37,883 nucleotides of DNA from Rubrivivax sp. (GCA_016789865.1 JAEUPC010000103.1:1-37883), one strand, 5' to 3'; numbered from the stretch's first letter, positions 9,476 through 18,251 are shown. Numbers and translations: made by a program. The notes: generated by a model not told the origin, from the letters alone.

Positions 9476-10009
9476 ATGAAAGGCGTGGTCTTCACCCAGT
9501 TCCTGGAGTTCGTGGCCAGCCGCTTCGGCGAGGACACGGTCGACGACATCATCGAGGCGTGCGCGCTGCAAAGCGGCGGCGCCTACACCAGCGTGGGCAC
9601 CTACAGCCACGAGGAGATGCACGCGCTCGCCGGCGCGCTGGCCGAGCGCTGCGGGCTGCCCGCCGCCGAGCTGGTGCGCGACTTCGGCCACCATCTGGCC
9701 GGCAGCTTCGAGCACGGCCACCCGGAGTTCTTCCGCCGCTCGGGCAGCTACTTCGACGTCCTGGCCAGCGTCGAGGAGCACATCCATGTCGAGGTCCGCA
9801 AGCTGTACCCCGACGCCGAGCTGCCCACCTTCACCGTTGTCGAGCGCTCGGCCACGCGCATGGTGATGGACTACCGCAGCCCGCGCCGGCTGGGCGCGCT
9901 GGCCGAGGGGCTGCTGCGCGGCTCGGCACGCCACTTCGGCGTCGAGGCCGCGGTGCAGGCCCAGCCGCAAGGCGAGCACGCCATCCGCTTCATCATCGAG
10001 ACGCGTTGA
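9476..10009 (+). CDS. Heme NO/O2-binding (H-NOX) sensor protein
   Basis: A 177-residue stand-alone H-NOX protein, the usual bacterial length. The heme-propionate clamp YxSxR is present as Y133-R-S-P-R137, and the proximal heme ligand is most likely H104 in the segment EHIHVEVRKLYPDAELP. Such proteins bind nitric oxide through ferrous heme and signal to a partner enzyme encoded next door. A strong AGGAGG ribosome-binding site precedes the ATG at the right spacing. The stop is 25 bases before a GGDEF-EAL gene, the classic H-NOX partner arrangement, so the pair should control cyclic-di-GMP in response to NO. Confidence 0.93.
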   Translation: MKGVVFTQFLEFVASRFGEDTVDDIIEACALQSGGAYTSVGTYSHEEMHALAGALAERCGLPAAELVRDFGHHLAGSFEHGHPEFFRRSGSYFDVLASVEEHIHVEVRKLYPDAELPTFTVVERSATRMVMDYRSPRRLGALAEGLLRGSARHFGVEAAVQAQPQGEHAIRFIIETR

Positions 10010-10034
10010 GAGGCGACCCCGGGGCGCCGTGCCG

Positions 10035-11606
10035 ATGAACGCGACCGAGCCTGCCGCACCTTGGGCCGAGCGCGTGCGCCGGCTCGAGGCCCGGCTCGCA
10101 CGCGAGCAGCGTGCGCGCACCCAGGCCGAGCAGATCATCGAAAGCAAGTCGCTGGAGCTGTGGGAGGCCAATCGCGCGCTGTCCGGGCTCGCCGCCGAGC
10201 TGGAGAGCCGCGTCGCCGAGCGCACCCAGGAGCTGAGCCGGGAACGACACCGCGCGCTGCAACTGGCCGAGACCGACGCACTCACCGGCGTGGCCAACCG
10301 CGCCTGCTTCAACCAGCAACTGGCCCACGCGCTGCAGGCCTCACGCACCGGCGGCGGCGGTTCGTTGATCATGCTGGACCTGGACGGCTTCAAGGCCATC
10401 AACGACGCGCACGGCCATGCCACCGGCGACGCGCTGCTGGTGGCCGTGGCGCGCCGCATGGCCGCCGCGGTGCGGCCCTCGGATGTGGTGGCGCGGCTGG
10501 GTGGCGACGAGTTCGCGCTGATCGTGCGCGACGGCACCAGCGCCGGGCCCGACGTCGCCGAACGCCTGCTGCGCGCGCTGGCCGAGCCGGTGGTGATCGA
10601 CGGGCGCCGCACCCACACCGGCTGCTCGATCGGCGTGGCCCACTTCGGCCCCGACACCCATGACGCCGACGCGCTGCTGCGCGACGCCGACCTGGCGCTG
10701 TACACCTCCAAGCGCCAGGGCCGCGGTCGCGCCACGGTGTTCGATCAGGCGCTGCGCAGCGAGGTCTCGCGCCGCCACGCGCTGCAAGACGAGGTGCGCC
10801 GGGCGGTGGCCGAAGAGCGCATCGAGCCGTGGTACCAGCCGGTCTACGACCAGCGCCGCGGCGCCTACGTCGGCGCCGAGATGCTGGCCCGCTGGCACCA
10901 TGGCGACGGCATGGTGCGCACACCGGCGCAGTTCCTCGCCGCGGTCGAGGGGCTCGACCTGCTCGACGCGATGACCGAGAGCATGCTGCGACGCGCGCTC
11001 GTCGAGGCGCGGCCGCATGTCGAAGCAGGGCTGCTGGCGCACCTGGCCGTGAACGTGTCGCCGGCGCAGTTCAACCGCGGCTGGGCGCAGCAGCGCCTGC
11101 CCCGTCTGCTGGCCGAGACCGGCTACCCGGCCCAGGCGCTGGTGGTGGAGATCACCGAGACCGCGCTGCTGCAGGACGCGGCCACCACCGGGGAACTGCT
11201 GCGGGCCCTGAAGGCCGAGGGCCTGCGCCTGGCGCTGGACGACTTCGGCGTGGGCTACTCGAACTTCTCGCTGCTGCGCCGGCTGCCGATCGACCTGCTG
11301 AAGCTCGATCGCACCCTGGTGTGCGACATCGTGACCGATGCGAACGCGCGCGCGCTGGCCGAATGCGTGCTGGACCTGGCCGCCAAGCTGCACATCGACG
11401 TGGTGGCTGAAGGCGTCGAAGACGAAGCGCAGGCCAGGCTGCTGGCCGAGGCGGGATGCGCGTGCATGCAGGGTTTCTGGTTCGCCCGCCCGGCGCGGCG
11501 GCTGGAAACCTGGTTCCGCCTGCCGCAGCCGGTGCGCAAGGCCGCCAGCGCCACCGCCGCCGCCCTCGCGCCCACCGCCCACGACGCCGCCCTGGTCGCC
11601 CGGTAG
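10035..11606 (+). CDS. GGDEF-EAL cyclic-di-GMP cyclase/phosphodiesterase, H-NOX partner
   Basis: A 523-residue cytoplasmic protein. Residues 1-78 form a charged coiled coil and contain no recognisable sensor domain. The diguanylate cyclase domain has an intact GGDEF (156-160) and an intact inhibitory site R147-x-x-D150, five residues upstream. The EAL phosphodiesterase domain has E282-M-L in the EAL position, NVSPAQF, ITETALLQD, the DDFGVGYSN loop, the lysine in LLKLDR, and VAEGVE. These residues suggest both activities are possible. ATG 10035 was chosen over GTG 10029, which is six bases upstream. The lack of its own sensor and the adjacent H-NOX gene imply that H-NOX supplies the NO input. 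Confidence 0.93.
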   Translation: MNATEPAAPWAERVRRLEARLAREQRARTQAEQIIESKSLELWEANRALSGLAAELESRVAERTQELSRERHRALQLAETDALTGVANRACFNQQLAHALQASRTGGGGSLIMLDLDGFKAINDAHGHATGDALLVAVARRMAAAVRPSDVVARLGGDEFALIVRDGTSAGPDVAERLLRALAEPVVIDGRRTHTGCSIGVAHFGPDTHDADALLRDADLALYTSKRQGRGRATVFDQALRSEVSRRHALQDEVRRAVAEERIEPWYQPVYDQRRGAYVGAEMLARWHHGDGMVRTPAQFLAAVEGLDLLDAMTESMLRRALVEARPHVEAGLLAHLAVNVSPAQFNRGWAQQRLPRLLAETGYPAQALVVEITETALLQDAATTGELLRALKAEGLRLALDDFGVGYSNFSLLRRLPIDLLKLDRTLVCDIVTDANARALAECVLDLAAKLHIDVVAEGVEDEAQARLLAEAGCACMQGFWFARPARRLETWFRLPQPVRKAASATAAALAPTAHDAALVAR

Positions 11607-11632
11607 CGCGACCGGCGGTGTCAGAATCGGCG

Positions 11633-11652
11633 GCGAGGCACCGGTGCCTCGC
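11633..11652. promoter_or_regulatory. 20-bp perfect palindrome upstream of the dehydratase gene
   Basis: gcgaggcaccggtgcctcgc is fully self-complementary and lies 27 bases after the GGDEF-EAL stop and 48 bases before the dehydratase ATG. It can form an 8-bp stem with a CCGG loop. It could be an operator for the dehydratase operon or a terminator for the upstream gene; no T-run follows, which favours an operator. Confidence 0.5.
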
Positions 11653-11700
11653 GCTCCGCCCGCCGCGTCGCGTCTCCAGGGTCACCTGCACCAAGGCGCC

Positions 11701-13437
11701 ATGAACCACCCCCGCAAGACCGCCGCCGAACTGCGCAGCGCGCGCTGGTTCGCGCCCGATGACCTGCGCAGCTTCGGCCACCGCTCGCGCGTGATGCAGA
11801 TGGGCTACAGCCCGGCAGACTACCTCGGCAAGCCGGTCATCGCCGTCGTCAACACCTGGAGCGACGCCAACCAGTGCCACACGCACTTCAAGCAGCGCGT
11901 CGAAGACGTGAAGCGCGGCGTGCTGCAGGCCGGCGGCTTTCCGCTGGAGCTGCCTGCCATCTCGCTGTCCGAGAGCATGGTCAAGCCGACGACCATGCTG
12001 TACCGCAACTTCCTCGCGATGGAAACCGAGGAGCTGCTGCGCAGCCATCCGGTCGACGGCGCGGTGCTGATGGGCGGCTGCGACAAGACCACGCCGGGCC
12101 TGCTGATGGGTGCTTTCTCGGCGGGGCTGCCATGCATCTTCCTGCCCGCCGGGCCGATGCTGCGCGGCAACTGGCGCGGCCATCAGCTGGGCTCCGGCTC
12201 CGACGCCTGGAAGTACTGGGACGAGCGCCGCGCCGGCCGCATCGGCGCCGACGCGTGGCACGAGATGGAAGCGGGCATCGCGCGCAGCCACGGCACCTGC
12301 ATGACGATGGGCACCGCGGCCACGATGATGGGCATTGCCGAGGCCATCGGCCTCACGCTGCCCGGCGCCAGCAGCCTCCCCGCGGCCGATGCCGGCCACG
12401 TGCGCATGAGCGCCGAGTGCGGCCGCCGCGCCGTGGAGATGGTGTGGGAAGACCTGACCCCCGCGCGTCTGCTGCGCCGCGACAGCTTCGCCAACGGCAT
12501 CGCCTGCGCGATGGCCATGGGCTGCAGCACCAACGCCATCATCCACCTGGTGGCGATGAGCCGCCGCGCCGGCCATGCGGTGACGCTGGACGACTTCGAC
12601 GCCGCCAGCCGCCGCGTGCCGGTGATCGCCAACATCCGCCCCAGCGGCGAGAGGTACCTGATGGAGGACTTCTTCTACGCCGGCGGCCTGCGCGCGCTGC
12701 TGGCGCAGATGCGCGCGCACCTGGCCACCGAGGCGCTCACGGTCAACGGCCGCACGCTGGGCGAGAACATCGATGGCGCCGAGGTCTACGACGCCGACGT
12801 CATCCGCCCGCTTTCAAAGCCCATCTATGCCGAGGGCGCGCTGGCCGTGCTGCGCGGCAACCTCGCGCCCGACGGCGTGATCATCAAGCCCAGCGCAGTG
12901 GCGCCGCACCTGCTGCAGCACACCGGCCGCGCGCTGGTGTTCGACGACTACCCGTCGTTGAAGGCGGCCAGCGAAGACCCGGAGCTCGACGTCACCGCCG
13001 CCGACGTCCTCGTGCTGCGCAATGCCGGCCCGCAGGGCGCCGGCATGCCCGAGTGGGGCATGCTGCCCATTCCCGCCAAGCTCTTGAAGCAGGGCGTGCG
13101 CGACATGCTGCGGCTTTCGGACGCGCGCATGAGCGGCACCAGCTACGGCGGCTGCCTGCTGCACTGCAGCCCCGAGGCTTTCATCGGCGGCCCGCTGGCG
13201 CTCGTGCGCACCGGCGACCGCATCACCGTGGACGTGCCCGCGCGCCGCATCCACCTCGAGGTGAGCGACGACGAACTCGCGCGCCGCCGCGCCGCCTGGC
13301 AGCCGCCCGCGCCGCGCTACCAGCGCGGCTACGGCTGGATGTTCGGCCGCCACATCCGCCAGGCGCACGAAGGCTGCGACTTCGACTTTCTCGAAACCAC
13401 CTTCGGCGCGCCGGTGCCCGAGCCCGACATCTACTGA
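11701..13437 (+). CDS. IlvD/Edd family dehydratase, sugar-acid (L-arabinonate-type) dehydratase
   Basis: A 578-residue Fe-S dehydratase. Three cysteines expected to hold the cluster are visible: C59 (NQCHTHF), C127 (GGCDKTTPG) and C200 (SHGTCMTMGTA). Relatives remove water from aldonic acids (L-arabinonate, D-xylonate, gluconate) or from dihydroxy acids. The N-terminal RSARWFAPDDLRSFGHRSR style is that of the L-arabinonate/pentonate group rather than of IlvD proper. That subgroup call is a judgement from memory. The gene is followed after 21 bases by an RraA-like aldolase gene, fitting a non-phosphorylating sugar-acid route: dehydration to a 2-keto-3-deoxy acid, then cleavage. Confidence 0.85.
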   Translation: MNHPRKTAAELRSARWFAPDDLRSFGHRSRVMQMGYSPADYLGKPVIAVVNTWSDANQCHTHFKQRVEDVKRGVLQAGGFPLELPAISLSESMVKPTTMLYRNFLAMETEELLRSHPVDGAVLMGGCDKTTPGLLMGAFSAGLPCIFLPAGPMLRGNWRGHQLGSGSDAWKYWDERRAGRIGADAWHEMEAGIARSHGTCMTMGTAATMMGIAEAIGLTLPGASSLPAADAGHVRMSAECGRRAVEMVWEDLTPARLLRRDSFANGIACAMAMGCSTNAIIHLVAMSRRAGHAVTLDDFDAASRRVPVIANIRPSGERYLMEDFFYAGGLRALLAQMRAHLATEALTVNGRTLGENIDGAEVYDADVIRPLSKPIYAEGALAVLRGNLAPDGVIIKPSAVAPHLLQHTGRALVFDDYPSLKAASEDPELDVTAADVLVLRNAGPQGAGMPEWGMLPIPAKLLKQGVRDMLRLSDARMSGTSYGGCLLHCSPEAFIGGPLALVRTGDRITVDVPARRIHLEVSDDELARRRAAWQPPAPRYQRGYGWMFGRHIRQAHEGCDFDFLETTFGAPVPEPDIY

Positions 13438-13458
13438 CTTCCCCTCTTCGAGATCACC

Positions 13459-14175
13459 ATGCCCCTGAACGACACCACACGCCGCCAGCTCGCCGGCGTG
13501 AGCACGGCCACGCTGTGCACGGCGCTGTTCAAGCGCGGCCTGCGCAACCAGTTCATCCAGGACGTGCGGCCGCTGAACGCCACGCTGCCCAACATGGTGG
13601 GCGAGGCCTTCACGCTGCGCTATATCCCGGCGCGCGAAGACCTCAACCCGATCACCGTGTTCCAGGACCGCGCGCACCCGCAGAGGAAGGCGGTGGAAGA
13701 CTGCCCGCCGGGCGCCGTGTTCGTGATCGACAGCCGCAAGGATGCGCGCGCCGCGTCGGCCGGCAGCATCCTCGTCACGCGCCTGATGAAGCGCGGCGTG
13801 GCCGGCGTCGTCACCGACGGCGGCTTTCGCGACAGCCCCGAGATCGCACGCCTGCCCTTCCCCGCCTACCACCACCGGCCGAGCGCGCCGACCAACCTCA
13901 CGCTGCACCAGGCGCTGGACATCAACGTGCCCATCGGCTGCGGCGACGTGGCCGTGTGGCCGGGCGACGTGGTGGTGGGCGACGCCGAAGGCGTGGTGGT
14001 GCTGCCCGCGGCCATCGCCGCCGAGGTGGCGGCCGAAGCCGTGGAGATGACGTCGTTCGAAGACTTCGTCTCCGAGCGCGTCAACGCCGGGCAGTCGATC
14101 CTCGGCCTGTACCCGCCCACCGACGAGGCCAACAAGGTGGCGTTCGAGGCCTGGCGGCGCGCGACCTCCCGGTAG
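13459..14175 (+). CDS. RraA-like protein, probable 2-oxo acid aldolase
   Basis: A 238-residue member of the RraA/4-hydroxy-4-methyl-2-oxoglutarate aldolase family. The metal and substrate motif is present in VVTDGGFRDSPEI, with D120, R124 and D125 matching the catalytic pattern of aldolases in this family. True RraA inhibitors of RNase E are shorter (about 160 residues), so enzyme activity is the better guess. It lies 21 bases after the dehydratase and converges on the amidohydrolase gene at 14203. Inference: it cleaves the 2-keto-3-deoxy acid made by the dehydratase to pyruvate and an aldehyde. Confidence 0.75.
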   Translation: MPLNDTTRRQLAGVSTATLCTALFKRGLRNQFIQDVRPLNATLPNMVGEAFTLRYIPAREDLNPITVFQDRAHPQRKAVEDCPPGAVFVIDSRKDARAASAGSILVTRLMKRGVAGVVTDGGFRDSPEIARLPFPAYHHRPSAPTNLTLHQALDINVPIGCGDVAVWPGDVVVGDAEGVVVLPAAIAAEVAAEAVEMTSFEDFVSERVNAGQSILGLYPPTDEANKVAFEAWRRATSR

Positions 14176-14202
14176 CGCGAATTCCGCGCGTCGGGCGGCC
14201 CC

Positions 14203-15852
14203 TCAATACGCCGCGACCACCCCGTCGCTGCGCGGATCGGCCGCGCCCAGAAGCAGGCCGCCGGGCAAGCGCACGATGGCGCCGGCGTGGCCCATGGTGT
14301 CGCTGTACTCGTCGAGGGTTTCGACATCGTGGCCGGCTTCGGCCAACGCCTTCAGCACCGCGGGGTCGAAGCGGCTCTCGAACTTCAGCGTCGTCGTCTC
14401 CTGCCCCCAGGTCTTGCCCAGCAGCCAGCGGGGTGCGCTGACCGCGGCCTGCAGGCTGCGGCCGAACATCGCGTAGCGGCTGAACACCGCGGCCTGGCTT
14501 TGCGGCTGGCCGTCGCCGCCCATGTTGCCGTAGACCATGCGCCGACCATCGTCGAACTCGGCCAAGGCGGGGTTCAAAGTGTGGAAGGGCTTCTTGCCCG
14601 GCGCCAGCCCGTTGTGCGCGCCGGCATCGAGCGAGAAGCTCGAGCCGCGGTTCTGCCACACCACGCCGGTGTCGCCCAGCACCACCCCCGAGCCGAACTC
14701 CCAGTACACGCTCTGGATGTAGCTGACCATGCGGCCTTCGCTGTCGGCAGCGCCCATCCACACGGTGTCGCCATGCACGGCGGGTTCGGGCCAGGGCAGC
14801 GCGCGGCGCATGTCCACCGCAGCCGCGCACTGGTCGATGAAGGCCTCGCTCAAGAAGGCCGAAGGCACGCTGCCGCGCGCTGCCATCGTCGCCGGGTCGG
14901 TGACGTGGCGGTTGCGCACCCGAAAGGCCTGCTTGGTGGACTCGACCAGCGCGTGCAGGTGGGCGAACCCGTCGGCTTCGGTGATGGCGTGCCGCTGGCG
15001 CAGGCGCTCGAAGATGCCCAGGATCATCAACGAGGCCAGGCCCTGCGTGGGCGGCGGCAGGTTGTGCAGCGATGCTCCTGCACCGGCCACGCGCACCGTG
15101 AGCGGCACCACCGTGCTCGCGCGCTGCGCCTGCAGGTCGGCCAGGCGCAACGGGCCGCCCAGGCGTTCGTGCTCGGCGGCCATCGCCGCGGCAATCTCGC
15201 CGCGATAGAAGTCATCGAGGCCGCGCGCGGCCAGGCCGTCCAGCGTGTCGGCCAGCGCCGGGTAGCGGCGCAAGGTATCGGGCGCGGGCACACCCGGGCC
15301 GGCCTCTGCCTTGCCGGCCCGGGCCTCGCGTGCGTCGAGAAACTGCGCCGCGAAACCCGGCACCGGCCCCAGTTCGGGCAGGAACTTGCGTGTGAAGGCC
15401 ACCTGGCTGTGCGTCACCGGTGCGCCCTGGCGCGCATACCACGCCGCATCCTGCAAGAGCCGGGACACGGGCAACCGACCGCCCCAGCGCTGCGAGTGCG
15501 TGAGCGCTTCGATCCAGCCCGAGATCGCGCCGGCGCTGGTGTTCGCCGCCAGCGGGCCGCGGCCGGGAATGGCCTTCAACCCGCGCTCGGCATAGAACGC
15601 CGGCGTGGCCAGTGCCGCCGCGCGACCGCACGCGTCGATGGCCCAGGGCGCGCGGCCCGGCTCGCTGACGAGCCAGAAACCGTCGCCGCCGATCGAGTTC
15701 ATGTGCGGGTAGACCACCGCGATGGTGGCGGCGGCAGCCACCATCGCCTCGATGGCGTTGCCGCCTTCGCGCAGCACGGCCGAGGCGCTGTGGGCCGCCA
15801 GGTGGTGCGGCGCGGTCACCATGCCGCGCGGCGAGCTCAGGGTCTGTCTCAT
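14203..15852 (-). CDS. hpxW: Gamma-glutamyltransferase-family Ntn hydrolase, probable oxamate amidohydrolase (HpxW-like)
   Basis: A 549-residue protein of the gamma-glutamyltranspeptidase fold. The autoprocessing nucleophile is probably T363 in HGDTVWMGAAD, followed by SYIQSVYWEFGSGVV. It has no signal peptide, whereas true GGT is periplasmic, so a cytoplasmic role is likely. Klebsiella HpxW is a cytoplasmic GGT-family oxamate amidohydrolase (oxamate to oxalate and ammonia). The gene's place directly downstream of the oxamate transcarbamylase genes makes that the best call, by context more than by residue proof. ATG 15852 is used; an in-frame ATG at 15822 is possible. A plain GGT-like peptidase is the alternative. 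Confidence 0.75.
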   Translation of the reverse strand: MRQTLSSPRGMVTAPHHLAAHSASAVLREGGNAIEAMVAAAATIAVVYPHMNSIGGDGFWLVSEPGRAPWAIDACGRAAALATPAFYAERGLKAIPGRGPLAANTSAGAISGWIEALTHSQRWGGRLPVSRLLQDAAWYARQGAPVTHSQVAFTRKFLPELGPVPGFAAQFLDAREARAGKAEAGPGVPAPDTLRRYPALADTLDGLAARGLDDFYRGEIAAAMAAEHERLGGPLRLADLQAQRASTVVPLTVRVAGAGASLHNLPPPTQGLASLMILGIFERLRQRHAITEADGFAHLHALVESTKQAFRVRNRHVTDPATMAARGSVPSAFLSEAFIDQCAAAVDMRRALPWPEPAVHGDTVWMGAADSEGRMVSYIQSVYWEFGSGVVLGDTGVVWQNRGSSFSLDAGAHNGLAPGKKPFHTLNPALAEFDDGRRMVYGNMGGDGQPQSQAAVFSRYAMFGRSLQAAVSAPRWLLGKTWGQETTTLKFESRFDPAVLKALAEAGHDVETLDEYSDTMGHAGAIVRLPGGLLLGAADPRSDGVVAAY

Positions 15853-15921
15853 GTCCTGTGCAGGGGTTGGGGCGCCAGGCGACCGCCATGGCGGGGCCGG
15901 GCGCGGGAGGGCGACGGGCGG

Positions 15922-17376
15922 CTAGGGAAGAAGAATCTGCGCGGCGATCGCCTCGAAGGCGCGCACGTAGCATGCCATCGGTGCACGCACGATGCCCGCG
16001 CCGATCTGGCCGATGCCGGCCTCGCGGTGCGCGATGCCGGTGGTCATCACCGGGCGGATGCCGGTATCCAGCACCTTGCGCACGTCGATGCCGCACGGCG
16101 CACCGGCGAAGTCCAGCGCCGGCAGGCTCAGGCCCGGGTTGCGCGTCACGCACACCTCGTGCATCTCGCGGCTGTAGCGCAGCGCATCGCTCACGCTGCC
16201 GCCGGCCAGCAGCGTGAGCGCGGGCGAAGCGGCAAACGAGCAGCCGCCGAAGCCGGCGGTCTCGGTGATGGCGCTGTCGCCGATGTCGGGGCAGGCATCG
16301 GCCTGCGTGAAGCCCGGGAAGAACAGGCCCTGCGGAAAGTCCGAGGGCGCCGTGAACCACTGCTTGCCCAGGCCGCTCACGCGCAACCCGGTCTCGGTGC
16401 CGTTGCGCGCGGTGGCCGTGACCACGGTGCTGTGCGGCACGCCGTGCGCCGTGTCCATGATGGCCTTGCACGAGACCATCGAATAGTTGAGAAAGAACTG
16501 CGAGCTGCGGGCGATGAAGTCCAGCGCCTGGTGGACATGCCCGGTGGGCAAGGCGTCGCGCACCGGCGGTGCCGCCAGCGCCACCGCCAGCTGCATGAAC
16601 AGCAGCGAAGTCGAGGCCGCGTTGCGGCTGTGCACCTCGTCGCCCATGAGCAGCGCCTGCGCCTGGATGGCCTTGAGATCCATGCCGCCGGTGGCCCCGG
16701 CCATCTGGCGCACACCGGCCTGCAGCACCGGGGCGAGCACGTTCTCGAACCACTTCAGCCGCTGCAGGACATCGGGGCCGTTGGCGCCGAAGCGCAGGCA
16801 GCGGCCGATGCCTTCGTTGAGGTTGGTGTAGGCACGCTGGCCACGCGTCGCCTCGTGCACCTGGATGAGTGGCATCGAGGCGCTGATGATCCCGGTCATC
16901 GGCCCGACGGCGCCGAAGTCGTGGCACTGCGCGAACTCGACCTCACCGCGGGCAAGCATCTGCGCGGCCTGCTCGGGGGTCTGCGCCCAACCCTCGTAGA
17001 GCACGGCGCCGGCCAGCGCGCCCTGCATCGGGCCGCACATCGCCTCCCAGGCCACCGGCGGGCCGGCGTGCAGCAGCAGGCGCGTGCCGCGCAGCTCGGG
17101 CCACACGCCGTCGGCACGCAAGGCGATGTCTTCCCACAGCGGCCGCGCGTCGATGATGCGCTGCGTGGCCTGGGCGTTGGCCAGATCGATGCGCTCGTCG
17201 GCAAAGGCCCGGGCCAGTTGCCAGGCCAGTTGCGGCTGGGCATTGCCCGGCGGGCGCCAGGCCACGTTGGCCAGCGTGCCGCCGTGCTGCGTGACGCTGG
17301 CGTTGAAGGCGTCGATGCCGACGTTCAGCACGGCCGGCGCAGCGGCGAGCAATGTGTTGTGGTCCGGATTCATCAT
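15922..17376 (-). CDS. allG: DUF1116 protein, oxamate carbamoyltransferase subunit AllG-like (YlbE)
   Basis: A 484-residue DUF1116 protein. In E. coli, FdrA, YlbE and YlbF (renamed AllF, AllG, AllH) together form the oxamic transcarbamylase of anaerobic allantoin breakdown, which converts oxalurate and phosphate to oxamate and carbamoyl phosphate. All three are present here in one operon. The reading frame is open upstream past 18200, but the real start is ATG 17376 (a second ATG follows at 17373), since residues from VLNVGIDAFNASV onward look like the family and the upstream part is a shadow of allH. The ATG overlaps the allH stop as ATGA, suggesting translational coupling. It is longer than the roughly 420-residue E. 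coli protein. Confidence 0.82.
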   Translation of the reverse strand: MMNPDHNTLLAAAPAVLNVGIDAFNASVTQHGGTLANVAWRPPGNAQPQLAWQLARAFADERIDLANAQATQRIIDARPLWEDIALRADGVWPELRGTRLLLHAGPPVAWEAMCGPMQGALAGAVLYEGWAQTPEQAAQMLARGEVEFAQCHDFGAVGPMTGIISASMPLIQVHEATRGQRAYTNLNEGIGRCLRFGANGPDVLQRLKWFENVLAPVLQAGVRQMAGATGGMDLKAIQAQALLMGDEVHSRNAASTSLLFMQLAVALAAPPVRDALPTGHVHQALDFIARSSQFFLNYSMVSCKAIMDTAHGVPHSTVVTATARNGTETGLRVSGLGKQWFTAPSDFPQGLFFPGFTQADACPDIGDSAITETAGFGGCSFAASPALTLLAGGSVSDALRYSREMHEVCVTRNPGLSLPALDFAGAPCGIDVRKVLDTGIRPVMTTGIAHREAGIGQIGAGIVRAPMACYVRAFEAIAAQILLP

Positions 17377-18251
17377 GATGAGGGGTGAACCGAGTGGTCT
17401 TGTTCGGGTGCGGCGCCCAGCGCCAGCAGCAGGCCGCACAGCAGGTCGGCGCCCGAAGATGCGCCCACGCGCAACAAGGCCCGTGCCGCCGGCCCGATGG
17501 CTTCGGGCCGCCGCGCATGCAGCGCTTCGAGCATCTCGTGCAACGCACGGTAGCCGGTGCCGCGCATCAGGTCGCCCAGCAGCGCCGCGCTGATGACATT
17601 GGTCGCCGTGTCGCAGGCCCGGCGCATGCGGGCGTGCAGCCCGGGCAACGGGCCGGCCCAGGCCGGCCGCGGGGCGTGGGCCAGGGCGAAGAAGATGCCG
17701 CCCAGGAAGTCGTCGCCGCTGGGTGTGAGCCCGGGCCCCAGGCCGAGCACGCGCATCGCGGCGGCCTCGAAGGCGGCAACGTCGTCGGCGGCAAGCGCGG
17801 CATGCACGGCGTCGAAGCGGCCGGCGGCGGCCTGCAGCGGAAACGGCAGCGGCTGGCCGGTGAGCCACCGCAGCAACCCGGCAGGCGCCAGGTGGTTTTC
17901 GCGCAGCATCGCCATGGCGCGCTGCGCCCCGCTGCGCAGGCACGAGGCATCGAACACGCGTGGCGCCGCGTGCCAGGGCTTGTGCAGATTGCGCGGGTGG
18001 TCGGTGCGGCCCTGCTGGCCGACCCAGACGATCCGATCGCCGAGCCAGGCGTAGTCGGTGGCCTCGAAGCCGGTCACCGGGCGCAAGCCCGCTGAGGTGA
18101 ATGGGCCAAAGCCCGCTGAGGTGAATGGGCGCAGGCCCGTCGCAGAGTTCGGGCGCAGGCCCGTCGCAAGGCCCGCCGCCGCACTCGGGCGCCGGGCCGC
18201 CGTGGCGACTCGGCGTGCGCGCGCTGCGGCGTGTTCGGGTGCGGCGCTCAC
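17373..18251 (-). CDS. allH: DUF2877 protein, oxamate carbamoyltransferase subunit AllH-like (YlbF)
   Basis: A 292-residue DUF2877 protein. The family hallmark GLGPGLTPSGDDFLGG is intact, as are the TNVISAALLGDL and VGASSGADLLCGLL segments. It is the third subunit of the predicted oxamic transcarbamylase. The start is GTG 18251, which overlaps the carbamate kinase stop as GTGA. The first 60 or so residues are odd: a low-complexity Ala/Arg stretch and a repeated octapeptide-like pattern (GLRPFTSAG / FGPFTSAG) encoded by a 24-bp tandem repeat. Family-like sequence begins only near residue 65 (DYAWLGDRIVWVG). A later start is possible, but no good in-frame start codon was seen there. Confidence 0.8.
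   Translation of the reverse strand: MSAAPEHAAARARRVATAARRPSAAAGLATGLRPNSATGLRPFTSAGFGPFTSAGLRPVTGFEATDYAWLGDRIVWVGQQGRTDHPRNLHKPWHAAPRVFDASCLRSGAQRAMAMLRENHLAPAGLLRWLTGQPLPFPLQAAAGRFDAVHAALAADDVAAFEAAAMRVLGLGPGLTPSGDDFLGGIFFALAHAPRPAWAGPLPGLHARMRRACDTATNVISAALLGDLMRGTGYRALHEMLEALHARRPEAIGPAARALLRVGASSGADLLCGLLLALGAAPEQDHSVHPSS
18083..18170. repeat. 24-bp tandem repeat inside the 5' end of allH
   Basis: Degenerate 24-bp units run head to tail. gcccgctgaggtgaatgggc occurs at 18087-18106 and 18111-18130, and gggcgcaggcccgtcgca at 18127-18144 and 18151-18168. The period is 24 in both pairs, so copy-number change keeps the allH frame. It encodes eight-residue repeats at the AllH N-terminus. Confidence 0.85.

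Noticed and set aside
14203-15852. Plain glutathione-processing gamma-glutamyltransferase
   Set aside because: No signal peptide and placement downstream of the oxamate transcarbamylase genes favour an HpxW-like oxamate amidohydrolase, though residues alone do not settle it.
14287-17388. A 1033-residue open frame on the plus strand opposite the amidohydrolase and DUF1116 genes
   Set aside because: Same reason: low-complexity composition and complete overlap with two genes that carry clear family motifs.
18083-18170. Repeats considered as a CRISPR array
   Set aside because: Units are contiguous 24-mers without unique spacers and lie within a coding frame.
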